The notes under the pieces were generated by a model. The model was not told the origin of the DNA, did not search any database, and was given only the letters and a program-made list of their open reading frames with translations. From Vibrio genomosp. F10 str. ZF-129 (GTDB lineage: Bacteria; Pseudomonadota; Gammaproteobacteria; Enterobacterales; Vibrionaceae), in the NCBI RefSeq assembly GCF_000287055.2, contig NZ_AJYQ02000110.1:1-39384 (forward strand): a DNA stretch of 39,384 nucleotides. Direction: 5' to 3'. Positions within the stretch are counted from its first letter, which is position 1. The number at the start of each line of letters is the position of its first letter. This document shows positions 1-8,067 of the stretch, one piece after another. The position numbers were made by a program, and so were the translations under genes.

Positions 1-168
1 TACTTGAGAAGCCTCTAACGCAGTATCAATGCCCAACACGCTCTAGCCATTGCCTCAATAGTGTGATCTAATTCCATTTGTTCAGATAGCGTTTCATCGA
101 TATATTTAGCACATTATATTAGACGCAACAGTTATAACTAAATCGAAATGGAAAGGCGAAGTGAAATC

Positions 169-879
169 ATGAGTCGTCAATTAATTCAAGGCAGTAAAAG
201 CAATTCACTTGATCAAGCCCCGATACTCTATTCTTTGCAGCACTGTCCATATGCGATGCGGGCACGTATCGCATTGTTTAAATCTCAGAAAACAGTGCTG
301 ATTAGGGCTGTTAAACTCAATAATAAGCCCAAAGAAATGCTGGTTGCTTCTCCAAAAGGGAGTGTGCCAATTTTGGTTGTTAGCGACCGTATTATTCTAG
401 AAGAGAGTTTGGAAGTGATGCTATGGGCTTTGGCCGAAAATGATCCCGATGATCTTCTTGACTACAAGCAAGAGACAGCATTGACTCGCATGCATGCGTT
501 AATCAGCCGTTTTGAGCATGAGTTTGTTCCTGCGTTAGAGGCGTATAGCTGTGCTAAGCGTTACCATGAAGATAATCTAGGAGAGTGTCGCCGTCGCTGT
601 GAAGTGGTATTACAGGCGTTGGAAGATAGACTGACGCAGCATACCTACCTGTTTTCCGATCGAGAAAGTTTGTTGGATATTGCCGTGATGCCCTTTATTC
701 GAAAATTTGCTCGAATTGAAAGGCAGTGGTACTTGCAGAGTCCATATCCTAAACTTCGCGATTGGCTTAATGGGTATTTGCAAAGTGCTATGTTTGCCAA
801 GGTGATGGCAAAACACGAATTGTGGCTAGAGAATCGGCAAGATATTTACTTTGGTTACTCTAAAAGCAAAAAATCTTGA
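169..879 (+). CDS. Glutathione S-transferase-like protein
   Basis: A soluble protein of about 236 residues with the two-domain GST layout. The N-terminal thioredoxin-like half carries LQHCPYAMRARIAL, a glutaredoxin/GST-type active-site region with CPYA, followed by a GSVPILV segment that contains the conserved cis-proline. The C-terminal half is helical, with a LLDIAVMPFIRKFAR segment typical of GST C-domains. I chose the ATG at 169 because the GAAAGG at 151 lies upstream of it, whereas the in-frame ATG at 148 has no ribosome binding site. Substrate unknown; it may be a glutathione-dependent reductase or a stress protein. The 3' end overlaps the convergent DUF3565 gene by 25 bp. Confidence 0.8.
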   Translation: MSRQLIQGSKSNSLDQAPILYSLQHCPYAMRARIALFKSQKTVLIRAVKLNNKPKEMLVASPKGSVPILVVSDRIILEESLEVMLWALAENDPDDLLDYKQETALTRMHALISRFEHEFVPALEAYSCAKRYHEDNLGECRRRCEVVLQALEDRLTQHTYLFSDRESLLDIAVMPFIRKFARIERQWYLQSPYPKLRDWLNGYLQSAMFAKVMAKHELWLENRQDIYFGYSKSKKS

Positions 880-1070
880 GGGGCTCCTGTATCGCATTTT
901 TTGCACACTAGCAGGTAACCCAGCATTGACTGTCTACCTTCTATAGAGACAACCCACGGTCGGCAGACAAAGGGAGGGTTGTGTCTGACATGCTGGAAAT
1001 GCCCGCATTCTAATTGAGCAACCCAGTCGTCATTTTCGTCTTTGTGGTAACCCATGATGGCTTGTTTCAT
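855..1070 (-). CDS. DUF3565 domain protein
   Basis: A small cytoplasmic protein of 71 residues. The sequence GYHKDENDDWVAQLECGHFQ, then HVRHNPPF, a RPWV segment and KKCDTGAP match the DUF3565 family as I remember it. Cys and His in ECGHFQH and CKKC look like a small metal (probably zinc) site; that is inference. Function is unknown. Its 3' end overlaps the 3' end of the plus-strand GST gene by 25 bp, so the two genes are convergent. A hairpin at 1099-1122 lies just upstream. Confidence 0.75.
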   Translation of the reverse strand: MKQAIMGYHKDENDDWVAQLECGHFQHVRHNPPFVCRPWVVSIEGRQSMLGYLLVCKKCDTGAPQDFLLLE

Positions 1071-1098
1071 TTTGTTATTATTGTGTGGTTGGCAGAGA

Positions 1099-1122
1099 GT
1101 GCCAGTTGCAGAATACTGGCAC
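1099..1122. other. Hairpin between DUF3565 and RIO kinase genes
   Basis: GTGCCAGT at 1099-1106 pairs perfectly with ACTGGCAC at 1115-1122 around an 8-nt loop. It lies 3' of the RIO kinase gene on the minus strand. There is no good T-run, so it may be a weak terminator or an mRNA 3'-end stabiliser. Confidence 0.35.
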
Positions 1123-1204
1123 GTTAGAAAGGTACTTTGTTTATTTGTGGTTATTTTCTACAGTCGTTGGCTGTGCTTGATGGTCTAAAAGCTAAACCTA
1201 AAGC

Positions 1205-2089
1205 CTATTCAGACCAGTTAAACTTACTTTCATCAATACCTTCTTTTGCTTCTTTGATTCGCTCTCGTCTAAAGCGTTCTTCACTTCTCGCATCATCAAT
1301 TTCTTTCATGATAGCCGCAAGATCAGCCTCGATATCCTGTTCAACGAACGTTCCCGTTAGCTCAGTGTCTGGTTTGAGGTCGCCTTTCTCAAAGATAGCC
1401 CAGATTTCTTTCGCGTATTCAGTAGCGAGAAGCTCTGGTGCAAATTGACCGTAGTAATCACGAATATTATTGACATCGCGAGTGAGCATCCATTCAGCAT
1501 TGTTATTCGCTGCCGCATCAACGGCTTGAGGTAAATCAATGATCACTGGGCCATACTCATCAACCAGTACATTGAACTCGGAGAGGTCGCCGTGAATGAG
1601 ACCCGCACAAAGCATTTTCACCACGTAAGTCATCATCACGGCGTGGTCTTCAATGGCTTGTTCGGCAGGCATGATCACATCATTCAGCCGAGGCGCTACG
1701 TAACCGTCATCGTCGGTGACCAGCTCCATGAGCAATACCCCATCGTAACATCCGTAGGGTTCAGGCACTCTTACACCAGCAGCAGCGAGCTTAAACAAAG
1801 CATCGACTTCGGCGCTTTGCCATACTTTTTCTTGCTGATCGCGGCCAAAACCGGAGCCTTTTTCCATAGCGCGAGCGCGGCGGCTGTTTCGGACTTTACG
1901 TCCTTCTCGATAAGCCACGGCTTTTTTAAAGCTACGTTGAGTCGCTTCCTTATACACTTTGGCACAACGGATCTCTTCACCGCAGCGCACAATGTACACC
2001 GAGGCTTCTTTGCCACTCATTAATTGGCTCTGAACCTCGTCAACTAAACCGTCGTCGACTAAAGGCTGTATTCTCTTAGGTATTTTCAT
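1205..2089 (-). CDS. RIO1-like serine protein kinase
   Basis: A RIO-family atypical kinase of about 294 residues. The ATP-binding part holds SGKEASVYIVRCG and the lysine region CAKVYK; the catalytic loop is LIHGDLSEFNVLV and the metal-binding loop is VIIDLPQAVD. This is the bacterial RIO group (PA4780-like). Its substrate is not known. The chosen start gives the usual N-terminus MKIPKRIQPLVDDGL; in-frame ATGs at 2104 and 2128 would add 5 or 13 residues and none of the three has a clear ribosome binding site. The C-terminal ~35 residues are highly charged and probably helical. The Nudix gene lies upstream on the same strand, about 190 bp away, so they may or may not be co-transcribed. Confidence 0.9.
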   Translation of the reverse strand: MKIPKRIQPLVDDGLVDEVQSQLMSGKEASVYIVRCGEEIRCAKVYKEATQRSFKKAVAYREGRKVRNSRRARAMEKGSGFGRDQQEKVWQSAEVDALFKLAAAGVRVPEPYGCYDGVLLMELVTDDDGYVAPRLNDVIMPAEQAIEDHAVMMTYVVKMLCAGLIHGDLSEFNVLVDEYGPVIIDLPQAVDAAANNNAEWMLTRDVNNIRDYYGQFAPELLATEYAKEIWAIFEKGDLKPDTELTGTFVEQDIEADLAAIMKEIDDARSEERFRRERIKEAKEGIDESKFNWSE

Positions 2090-2282
2090 AGCGTCGTTAT
2101 ACATTAGTTCGTAGCGAGATGTAATCATAAGGTGCTAATTAGACGAAAATAGCGACATTTTGCCGAGATATTCATAAGCAACGTAAGCCACTTGTTGTCT
2201 GAAAGGCCCCTATCAATGGTTTACAAGGTACCTTTAAAGCTTAACTCAAATATTACTCAATGAAGTGAAAAAAGAGAGGCGT

Positions 2283-2747
2283 TTACGCGATGCTATCGAT
2301 GACGGGTATCTTGAGCAGTGGGTCTGGCTCGTTATCGATAAAGTATGACCACACATGGCGGTAGACAGCGTGTTGACCAGGAAATGGCGTTATCTCAATC
2401 GCCTCTTCCAGGGAACACCATTGGTATTCGGTGTGCTCTTCGTTCAATGTTACAGGTTGGTCATCCGGGCAATAAATGGCAAAAACAGGGATCATCTGGA
2501 ACACATTGACGTGAGGCTCATAAAACTTGTCGATAAAATGGGCGTTATATAACGTTCTGACCTCGATTTGAGTCTCTTCTTTAAATTCTCTTATGATGGC
2601 CTGACACCCATTTTCACTTCCTTCAATGGAGCCTGCTACATGGCACCAATACCCACCTTTGACGCGTTTCATTAGAAGAATTTTTGGTTGGCCATTCACT
2701 TTGGAAATGGCGACCCCTGACACGATGGATGTGCTGAGCGGTATCAT
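2283..2747 (-). CDS. Nudix hydrolase
   Basis: A 154-residue Nudix-fold pyrophosphohydrolase. The Nudix box is visible as G-x5-E-x7-REFKEE, starting at the G of GSIEGSENG. The normal glycine after the EE pair is replaced (EETQI), which is a tolerated variation. The substrate cannot be told from sequence; the extended EHTEYQWCSLEEA segment after the box is common in NTP- or sugar-nucleotide-type members. AGGA sits 8 nt before the ATG. The SutR-like regulator gene is upstream on the same strand, 70 bp away, so an operon is possible. Confidence 0.85.
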   Translation of the reverse strand: MIPLSTSIVSGVAISKVNGQPKILLMKRVKGGYWCHVAGSIEGSENGCQAIIREFKEETQIEVRTLYNAHFIDKFYEPHVNVFQMIPVFAIYCPDDQPVTLNEEHTEYQWCSLEEAIEITPFPGQHAVYRHVWSYFIDNEPDPLLKIPVIDSIA

Positions 2748-2817
2748 AGTGGTTCCTATTTTTGTTTATGCCAACAATCATAGTCGCTGAAGTGGTCAAG
2801 TAAAACTGGCACCGGTG

Positions 2818-3384
2818 TTATTGTTTGCTGTTGGCATAATGAATAATGTTATGAAACACCACAGATTGTTCGCCAATGTTTTTGTACCCATGAGGTTGAT
2901 TTGCGTTAAATCGGACCGCTTGACCTGGTTTCAGACGATGCCAATTCCCATCAAAGAGCACGGACATTTCTCCGGAGATACACATAATATGTTCCGTCAC
3001 TCCCGAGTTATGAGCCTCTGATTCGTGCTGATAACCAGTAGCAAGAGTGAGTTCAAAGACTTCAAAACCTAATGCTTGTTCAAAGGGGAACAGCAAGCTA
3101 ACCAAAAAGCCAGGGTTATAGTCTTCACGCCTCAGTTCATTGGAGTCTCGGAACAAGCTAGTGAGTTCATTTTCATGACTAACACTAATGAAGTTGGAAA
3201 ATGAGACGTCAAACCCTGACGCAATTTGCCATAACTTCGCCACTGTTGGGCTCGATTCACCACGCTCAATTTGACCCAGCATGGCTTTACTGACACCGGT
3301 GGCCTTCGCGGCTTTATCTAGGCTCCAGCCTTTTTCTTTGCGTAGGCGCTTCAAATTATCGCTGACTTTGATTTCTGTTTGCAT
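2818..3384 (-). CDS. XRE-cupin transcriptional regulator, SutR/YdcN type
   Basis: A DNA-binding regulator of 188 residues. The N-terminus is an XRE/Cro helix-turn-helix (LRKEKGWSLDKAAKATGVSK, then AMLGQIERGESSPT), and the C-terminal half is a cupin domain (EHIMCISGEMSVLFDG, FNANQPHGYKN) likely to sense a small ligand. It is divergent from a BenE/YdcO transporter, the same pairing as ydcN(sutR)-ydcO in E. coli, from memory. I chose the ATG at 3384 rather than the GTG at 3420, because the longer start would place a 20-bp palindrome inside the coding region; a weak TTGGG lies upstream of 3384. It probably controls the transporter and itself through the two operators described below. Confidence 0.85.
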   Translation of the reverse strand: MQTEIKVSDNLKRLRKEKGWSLDKAAKATGVSKAMLGQIERGESSPTVAKLWQIASGFDVSFSNFISVSHENELTSLFRDSNELRREDYNPGFLVSLLFPFEQALGFEVFELTLATGYQHESEAHNSGVTEHIMCISGEMSVLFDGNWHRLKPGQAVRFNANQPHGYKNIGEQSVVFHNIIHYANSKQ

Positions 3385-3402
3385 ATTACCCAAATAAATA
3401 CC

Positions 3403-3422
3403 TTGTGCGTTATAGCGCACAA
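3403..3422. promoter_or_regulatory. Palindromic operator in the SutR-like/YdcO-like divergent region, copy 1
   Basis: TTGTGCGTTATAGCGCACAA is a 20-bp palindrome with only one mismatched pair of positions near the centre. It sits in the 87-bp region between the two divergent starts. XRE regulators commonly bind such dyads. The assignment to the adjacent regulator is inference. Confidence 0.6.
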
Positions 3423-3437
3423 ATGTTAGCTTATTGT

Positions 3438-3457
3438 ATGGACGTTATAACGCACAT
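3438..3457. promoter_or_regulatory. Palindromic operator, degenerate copy 2
   Basis: ACGTTATAACGCACA contains the same GTTATAACGCACA half as the reverse complement of copy 1; the left arm is degenerate. The two dyad centres are about 35 bp apart, a little over three helical turns. Confidence 0.5.
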
Positions 3458-3471
3458 TGAGGGCAATTAAC

Positions 3472-4641
3472 ATGACCAAGCTAAAGTTTTCTCACATCAG
3501 TACAGGGTTTCTCGCGGTATTCATTGGCTATGCAAGCGCTGGCGCCATTATCTTTCAAGCTGCGATGAGTGCAGGCGCAAGTGAGTCTCAAGTTGCATCC
3601 TGGTTTTGGGCATTAGGCATTGGTATGGGAGCATCAACCATCATACTGTCTTCTCGTTACAAGAAACCTATCGTTACGGCATGGTCTACACCGGGCGCTG
3701 CGTTACTCATCACTTCTTTAGACGGGTTAACCATGAATCAGGCAGTGGCGGCGTTTCTTTTTAGCTCTCTGTTGATTACCCTGATTGGCGTGGCGGGTGT
3801 ATTTGAAAAACTGTTAAAGCAAATACCCACCTCAATAGCAGCAGCGATGTTAGCGGGTGTGCTGCTGCAGTTCGGATTAGGAATTTTTTCATCCCTTCTG
3901 GAAGAGATACAGATCGTTCTCGTGATGTTAGCGCTGTTTATCTTGGCAAAAACGCAGTTAAAGAATTTATTAATCCCCATCATTTTTTGTGTTGCGTTGG
4001 TGATGTGCTTGGGAATGGACAAACTGGACGTCGATGAAGTGACGCTTTCGTTAACTCATCCTGTTTTTATCATACCTGACTTTGACTTGTCCGCATTAAT
4101 CAGCGTTGGCATTCCACTTTTTATCGTAACCATGGCGTCGCAGAACCTCCCTGGTTTTGCCGTTCTAAAAGCAAATGGATATCAAGTTGAATCTTCAAAA
4201 GTCATTGCCGCGACTGGATTCACAGGGTTGGTACTGGCGCCTTTTGGTGGCTTTGCTTTTAATCTAGCTGCGATTACAGGGGCCATTTGTATGGGCCCTA
4301 ATGCAGATGAAAATCCGAAAACACGTTATATGGCTGCCATTTCCATGGGAGTGTTTTACTTGCTCGCGGGCGTGCTTGGCATGGCGTTTGTGTCTCTATT
4401 TAGTGCGGTGCCGGCTGCTGTGGTGATGACCATTGCGGGTCTCGCCGTTATGCCTGCATTGATGAATAGCTTAACGACTGCGATGGCAGATAGTGATACC
4501 AGAGAAGCCGCATTATTGACGTTTCTATTTACGGCTTCAGGGATTGAATTTTTTGGAATAGGAAGTGCTTTTTGGGGTGTCTCATTGGGTCTCTTCTGTT
4601 TCTGGTTAAATCAGTGGCAGACGAGAGCAGTACGGGCTTAA
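3472..4641 (+). CDS. ydcO: BenE/YdcO-type benzoate/H+ symporter family transporter
   Basis: An inner-membrane protein of 389 residues with about twelve hydrophobic segments along its whole length. The N-terminal region (STGFLAVFIGYASAGAIIFQ) and the middle segment with TMASQNLPGFAVLKANGY match the BenE/YdcO family. The family is named for benzoate uptake, but the substrate of YdcO-type members is not settled, and I see no aromatic-degradation genes nearby. GAGGG at 3459-3463 precedes the ATG at 3472; a TTG at 3457 in the same frame has no ribosome binding site. It is divergent from the XRE-cupin gene and likely regulated by it. Confidence 0.85.
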   Translation: MTKLKFSHISTGFLAVFIGYASAGAIIFQAAMSAGASESQVASWFWALGIGMGASTIILSSRYKKPIVTAWSTPGAALLITSLDGLTMNQAVAAFLFSSLLITLIGVAGVFEKLLKQIPTSIAAAMLAGVLLQFGLGIFSSLLEEIQIVLVMLALFILAKTQLKNLLIPIIFCVALVMCLGMDKLDVDEVTLSLTHPVFIIPDFDLSALISVGIPLFIVTMASQNLPGFAVLKANGYQVESSKVIAATGFTGLVLAPFGGFAFNLAAITGAICMGPNADENPKTRYMAAISMGVFYLLAGVLGMAFVSLFSAVPAAVVMTIAGLAVMPALMNSLTTAMADSDTREAALLTFLFTASGIEFFGIGSAFWGVSLGLFCFWLNQWQTRAVRA

Positions 4642-4743
4642 TTTAATGACTCATGGTACCGTTGAGCTTCATTGTTTTTGAGCATATCGAGTTCAAGAAT
4701 AGCGAATTCTAGCTGTAAATTAGAAATAAAAGAATGAGAACAA

Positions 4744-5220
4744 ATGGAAGAAATCGTGTTTGCTGGTGGTTGCCTGTGGGGTGTTCAAGAATTTATGAGA
4801 CATTTACCCGGTGTAATTTCTACCGAAGCTGGCAGAGCAAATGGTAGCAGCAATACAACCCTAGGTGATTATGACGGGTATGCAGAGTGTGTGAAAACTG
4901 AGTTTGATCCGTCGATTGTTTCAGTCACACGCTTAATGGCTTACTTTTTTGAAATCATCGACCCTTTTAGCGTGAATAAGCAAGGGCAAGATGTAGGAAA
5001 AAAGTATCGAACAGGGGTTTACAGTAGGCACAAAGAACATCTGGACATCGCGCGGAGATACATCAATACCCAAGAAAATTCAGCGCAAATAGTAATCGAG
5101 GTGCTTCCATTATCTCACTATGTGAAAAGTGATGAGGAGCATCAAGATCGGTTGACCTTGAGACCGAATGACTATTGCCACATCCCTCAACATATTCTGC
5201 ACAAGTATAGAGAAGTTTAA
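4744..5220 (+). CDS. Peptide methionine sulfoxide reductase MsrA-like
   Basis: A compact 158-residue MsrA-family protein. The nucleophile motif is GGCLWG (Cys10), where classical MsrA has GCFWG. Downstream landmarks include DYDGYAECVKTEFDP, FFEIIDPFSVNKQGQDVGKKYRTGVY and a DEEHQD segment. It lacks the long N-terminal extension and the C-terminal Cys tail of E. coli MsrA, so resolution of the sulfenic acid must use another Cys or a direct reductant; this is inference. It probably repairs S-methionine sulfoxide in proteins or free methionine. AATGAGAAC precedes the ATG. Transcription seems separate from the genes on either side. Confidence 0.85.
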   Translation: MEEIVFAGGCLWGVQEFMRHLPGVISTEAGRANGSSNTTLGDYDGYAECVKTEFDPSIVSVTRLMAYFFEIIDPFSVNKQGQDVGKKYRTGVYSRHKEHLDIARRYINTQENSAQIVIEVLPLSHYVKSDEEHQDRLTLRPNDYCHIPQHILHKYREV

Positions 5221-5228
5221 TGACTTTC

Positions 5229-5248
5229 CGGCCTCATTGTTGGGGCCG
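5229..5248 (+). terminator. Possible terminator after msrA-like gene
   Basis: CGGCCTC pairs with GGGGCCG around a short loop, 9 nt past the stop codon, followed by a T-rich but interrupted tract. Confidence 0.45.
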
Positions 5249-5308
5249 TATTCATTAACATAATCATCAGCACAAGCATCAAAACAATAACCGGCAATCT
5301 AGTCTTCT

Positions 5309-5336
5309 TGAACTAATTTATTGTTATGTTATAACG
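5309..5336 (+). promoter_or_regulatory. Candidate Zur box overlapping a promoter
   Basis: TGTTATGTTATAACG at 5322-5336 matches the known gammaproteobacterial Zur core TGTTATA-N-TATAACA at 12 of 14 defined positions. A TTGAAC at 5309 and TATAAC at 5330 make a plausible -35/-10 pair with a 15-bp spacer, so the box would cover the -10 element, as expected for zinc-dependent repression. The next gene is a COG0523 GTPase, a classical Zur target. The core match is read directly; the function is inference. Confidence 0.6.
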
Positions 5337-5455
5337 TACCATTAAAGTAAAGTTAGCTCGGACTGACCGTGTATTTACCCAATCAGCTGTTGGCATTTCA
5401 ATAGCGGGTACACGTGTCATAACCCCAACAAACGTTGATGGTAGGAGAATAATCA

Positions 5456-6484
5456 ATGAGTTCTAATCAGAGTCCAATTCGGTCGGTACCAACGAACATT
5501 ATCACGGGTTTTTTGGGCGTTGGTAAGACTTCAGCCATTTTAAATTTAATGCGTCACAAACCGGCTGATGAACGTTGGGCCGTGCTTGTGAATGAATTTG
5601 GCGAGATTGGTGTGGATGGCAGCATCATCCAGGGCCAGTATAATGAAGAGAAAAAGGTCTTTATCCGTGAAGTGCCCGGAGGGTGTATGTGTTGCGCTGC
5701 TGGGTTACCCATGCAAATAGCGTTAGCTCAGTTATTGTCTGAAGCGAAACCCGATCGTTTATTAATTGAACCGACGGGGCTTGGCCACCCTAAAGAGGTG
5801 CTTCAAGTGTTGCTATCTACACATTACCGAGAAGTACTGTCACTTCAGAAAACCCTGACTCTCGTCGATGCTCGAAAATTGTCGGATTCACGCTATACCC
5901 GCCACGATACCTTCAATCAGCAAATATCCATCGCTGACACTGTCGTCGGTAATAAGGTGGATCTTTACCAAGATAGCGATAAGAAAAGATTGATCGATTA
6001 CGTGAAGCAACATGGTCAACCCAGTACTCACGTGCTTTTTTCTCAGCATGGGGAAATCGCGTGGGAAGAATTTGTCGGGGAGACGGTGTTTGGCTCATTC
6101 CGTTCGCATCTACATGATAATCAGCATAAACATGAGCATCAACATAGCCATAGCCATGCTAGGCCCTTGGTGTCAGATACACCCATTCCGGAGTCTGGTT
6201 TTATCAAAGCCAAAAACCAGGGAGAAGGGTTTCAAAGTATCGGCTGGCGATTCTCACCCAGTAAGGTATTCAGCCGACAAAAACTGGCATCTTTACTTGT
6301 AGGATTAAGAGTTGAGCGAATGAAAGCGGTGTTTATTACCGACTTAGGCGTTTTTGCTTATAACCTAACCGGTGATGACCTGACGGAAGTCGAATTGGAT
6401 GATTGCCTGGAAAGTCGGATAGAGATGATCTCTGTTCAAATGAATGATTCGCTGGAAGATCAACTGTTAGCGTGTGTGTTGTAA
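5456..6484 (+). CDS. CobW/COG0523-family zinc GTPase
   Basis: A G3E-family P-loop GTPase of 342 residues. Visible elements are Walker A GFLGVGKT (residues 18-25), the metal-binding CMCC at 77-80, the LIEPTGLGHPKEVL segment, the NKVDLY guanine-specificity motif and a His-rich linker (HDNQHKHEHQHSHSHARP), followed by the CobW C-terminal domain. Such proteins are zinc metallochaperones that work under zinc starvation. The start is supported by GGTAGGAG nine bases upstream. The probable Zur box about 120 bp upstream fits this role. No target metalloenzyme gene is adjacent. Confidence 0.9.
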   Translation: MSSNQSPIRSVPTNIITGFLGVGKTSAILNLMRHKPADERWAVLVNEFGEIGVDGSIIQGQYNEEKKVFIREVPGGCMCCAAGLPMQIALAQLLSEAKPDRLLIEPTGLGHPKEVLQVLLSTHYREVLSLQKTLTLVDARKLSDSRYTRHDTFNQQISIADTVVGNKVDLYQDSDKKRLIDYVKQHGQPSTHVLFSQHGEIAWEEFVGETVFGSFRSHLHDNQHKHEHQHSHSHARPLVSDTPIPESGFIKAKNQGEGFQSIGWRFSPSKVFSRQKLASLLVGLRVERMKAVFITDLGVFAYNLTGDDLTEVELDDCLESRIEMISVQMNDSLEDQLLACVL

Positions 6485-6537
6485 GAATCTGAAAAACTAA
6501 TTGATGGCCTTGTTAATTATTTTTGCAAAAAAGTCCC

Positions 6538-6568
6538 TTGACTCTCCCCTATAGGGGAGGCTTTAGAT
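6538..6568 (+). promoter_or_regulatory. MerR-type promoter with palindrome in a 19-bp spacer
   Basis: TTGACT (6538) is followed by the perfect 16-bp palindrome CTCCCCTATAGGGGAG (6544-6559) and TTAGAT (6563). The 19-bp spacer with a central dyad is the hallmark of promoters activated by MerR-family proteins by untwisting. It precedes the dehydrogenase gene by 35 bp, and a MerR gene lies downstream. Confidence 0.75.
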
Positions 6569-6602
6569 TGAAAGAACACCAACAAAGCATAAGGGAAAAC
6601 AG

Positions 6603-7379
6603 ATGAAAACAGCATTTATCAGCGGCGCGACTTCAGGCATTGGTTTGGCACTTGCAAGACAATTGCACGAGCAAGGCTACAACTTAATTTTACATGGTCG
6701 TGATCAAAACAGGCTTAATCAATTACAAGCAAATTTAAATGGCGCCACGCTAACCATCAGTGCCGATTTGTCTACAAGCACAGGCCTAAAACACTTATTG
6801 ACTGAGTTAAGCCAATATCCAGATAGAATCGACGTCGCCATTAACAATGCTGGCTTTGGTTTGTATGGACAACATCTTAGCTTAAGTGAAATAGAAGTTG
6901 ATGCCATGCTCCATTTAAATATGGTTGCGGTTACCAAACTAAGCCGGTTCTTTGCCGAGAGCATGGTACGGCAAGGCCAAGGTTATATTATGAATGTCGC
7001 CTCTACAGCAGCCTATCAGCCGCAGCCTTACATGGCCGCCTACGCCGCTAGTAAAGCTTACGTAGCTAGTATTACGGAGTCTCTAGCGGTTGAAATGAAA
7101 GATCAAAACGTCACTGTCACCTGCCTATCACCAGGACGCACCGATACCGCCTTTTTTACCTTTGATGGCCAAGATAGCTCGAAGTCAGGAAAAGGAACCT
7201 TTGCTGGTAAAAACCGCACTTCACCAGAGCAAGTTGCCACGTTGGGGTTAAAAGCTATGTTCAGCGGTAAACTTCGTGAAATCCCTTTGTGTGAAAACAA
7301 ATTCTACATCTTTCTTAACCGGATTTTGCCTCGCACCATGGTGCTAAAGATATATCATCAGGCAATGAGGAATATTTAA
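6603..7379 (+). CDS. Short-chain dehydrogenase/reductase (SDR family)
   Basis: A 258-residue classical SDR. The cofactor motif is SGATSGIG near the N-terminus, NNAG (INNAGFGLYG) is in the usual place, and the catalytic Ser and Tyr-x3-Lys are in NVASTAAYQ and YAASK. The HGRDQNRL turn suggests NADP(H) preference because of the Arg after the second beta strand. Substrate unknown. AAGGGAAAAC precedes the ATG. It sits behind a MerR-type promoter and is convergent with the MerR gene, so it is probably part of a MerR stress or ligand response. Confidence 0.85.
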   Translation: MKTAFISGATSGIGLALARQLHEQGYNLILHGRDQNRLNQLQANLNGATLTISADLSTSTGLKHLLTELSQYPDRIDVAINNAGFGLYGQHLSLSEIEVDAMLHLNMVAVTKLSRFFAESMVRQGQGYIMNVASTAAYQPQPYMAAYAASKAYVASITESLAVEMKDQNVTVTCLSPGRTDTAFFTFDGQDSSKSGKGTFAGKNRTSPEQVATLGLKAMFSGKLREIPLCENKFYIFLNRILPRTMVLKIYHQAMRNI

Positions 7380-7523
7380 TGTTGATTTCAGCAGCACTTA
7401 TTGTTTAATTAGTGCCAAGTTAGGTTCATTGGTTGGCAGAGTTTCCTTATGCTTCACTAAATGGTGCTGGCGAGGGAATCTCCGCTTACCAGAAGTGACT
7501 CATGGTTTTTGGATAGATCATTC

Positions 7524-7901
7524 TTATAAGTTTTCTAACAAACAAGCGTTGTAGTGCGCGACATTTTGCTCAAGCTGAGTTAAACCTTGTAGCTTTACTT
7601 GTAGTTGTTCTTGCTGCGCTAATAGGTTGACGCGTTTACTGTTAATTTTGGTCACCAATAAATCCATCGGAACCAGCCCTTGTTGAGTTTTGGCTTGCGC
7701 TATCTCTTTTAATTCCGCGAGGGTAAAGCCAAGCTGCTTAGCTAGTTTAATCATTGATAAAACATCTAGGTAGCTGGTGTCGTAAATACGATACTGGCCT
7801 TGCCTGATTGGGGTTTTAACCAAGCCTATACTTTCATAATGTCGGATCGCTTTGATACTTACCCCAGATTTCTTTGCTAGTTCACCGATATACATACCCA
7901 T
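7524..7901 (-). CDS. MerR-family transcriptional regulator
   Basis: A 125-residue MerR protein. The N-terminal winged helix-turn-helix is MYIGELAKKSGVSIKAIRHYESIGLV, then the GQYRIYD segment, and the C-terminal half is the long dimerisation helix. It has a single Cys near the C-terminus (NACLLENL), so it lacks the paired Cys sensors of MerR/CueR/SoxR metal and redox members; the inducer is unknown. AAAGGG precedes the ATG. It is convergent with the SDR gene, whose promoter holds the MerR-type dyad at 6544-6559, so it is the obvious candidate regulator. No equivalent dyad is visible at its own start. Confidence 0.85.
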   Translation of the reverse strand: MGMYIGELAKKSGVSIKAIRHYESIGLVKTPIRQGQYRIYDTSYLDVLSMIKLAKQLGFTLAELKEIAQAKTQQGLVPMDLLVTKINSKRVNLLAQQEQLQVKLQGLTQLEQNVAHYNACLLENL

Positions 7902-8067
7902 TTACCCTTTGATTCCAAATATCATTTTTATCTTATCATATTATGTGTTTTGTGCTGGTTTACTAATCAGAACGAAATATCAGGGTCGCCCTTGCCTTTT
8001 GCCTTTTTGATGAAGTGGTCTGGTTTTTTAGTACTTCTATGTGTATTTCTTCAATGGATACCAAGGC

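Noticed and set aside
15..116. An open minus-strand frame of about 33 codons at the left edge, ending ...TIEAMARACWALILR.
   Set aside because: It is short, has a stop just before it and no ribosome binding site, and I do not recognise the product.
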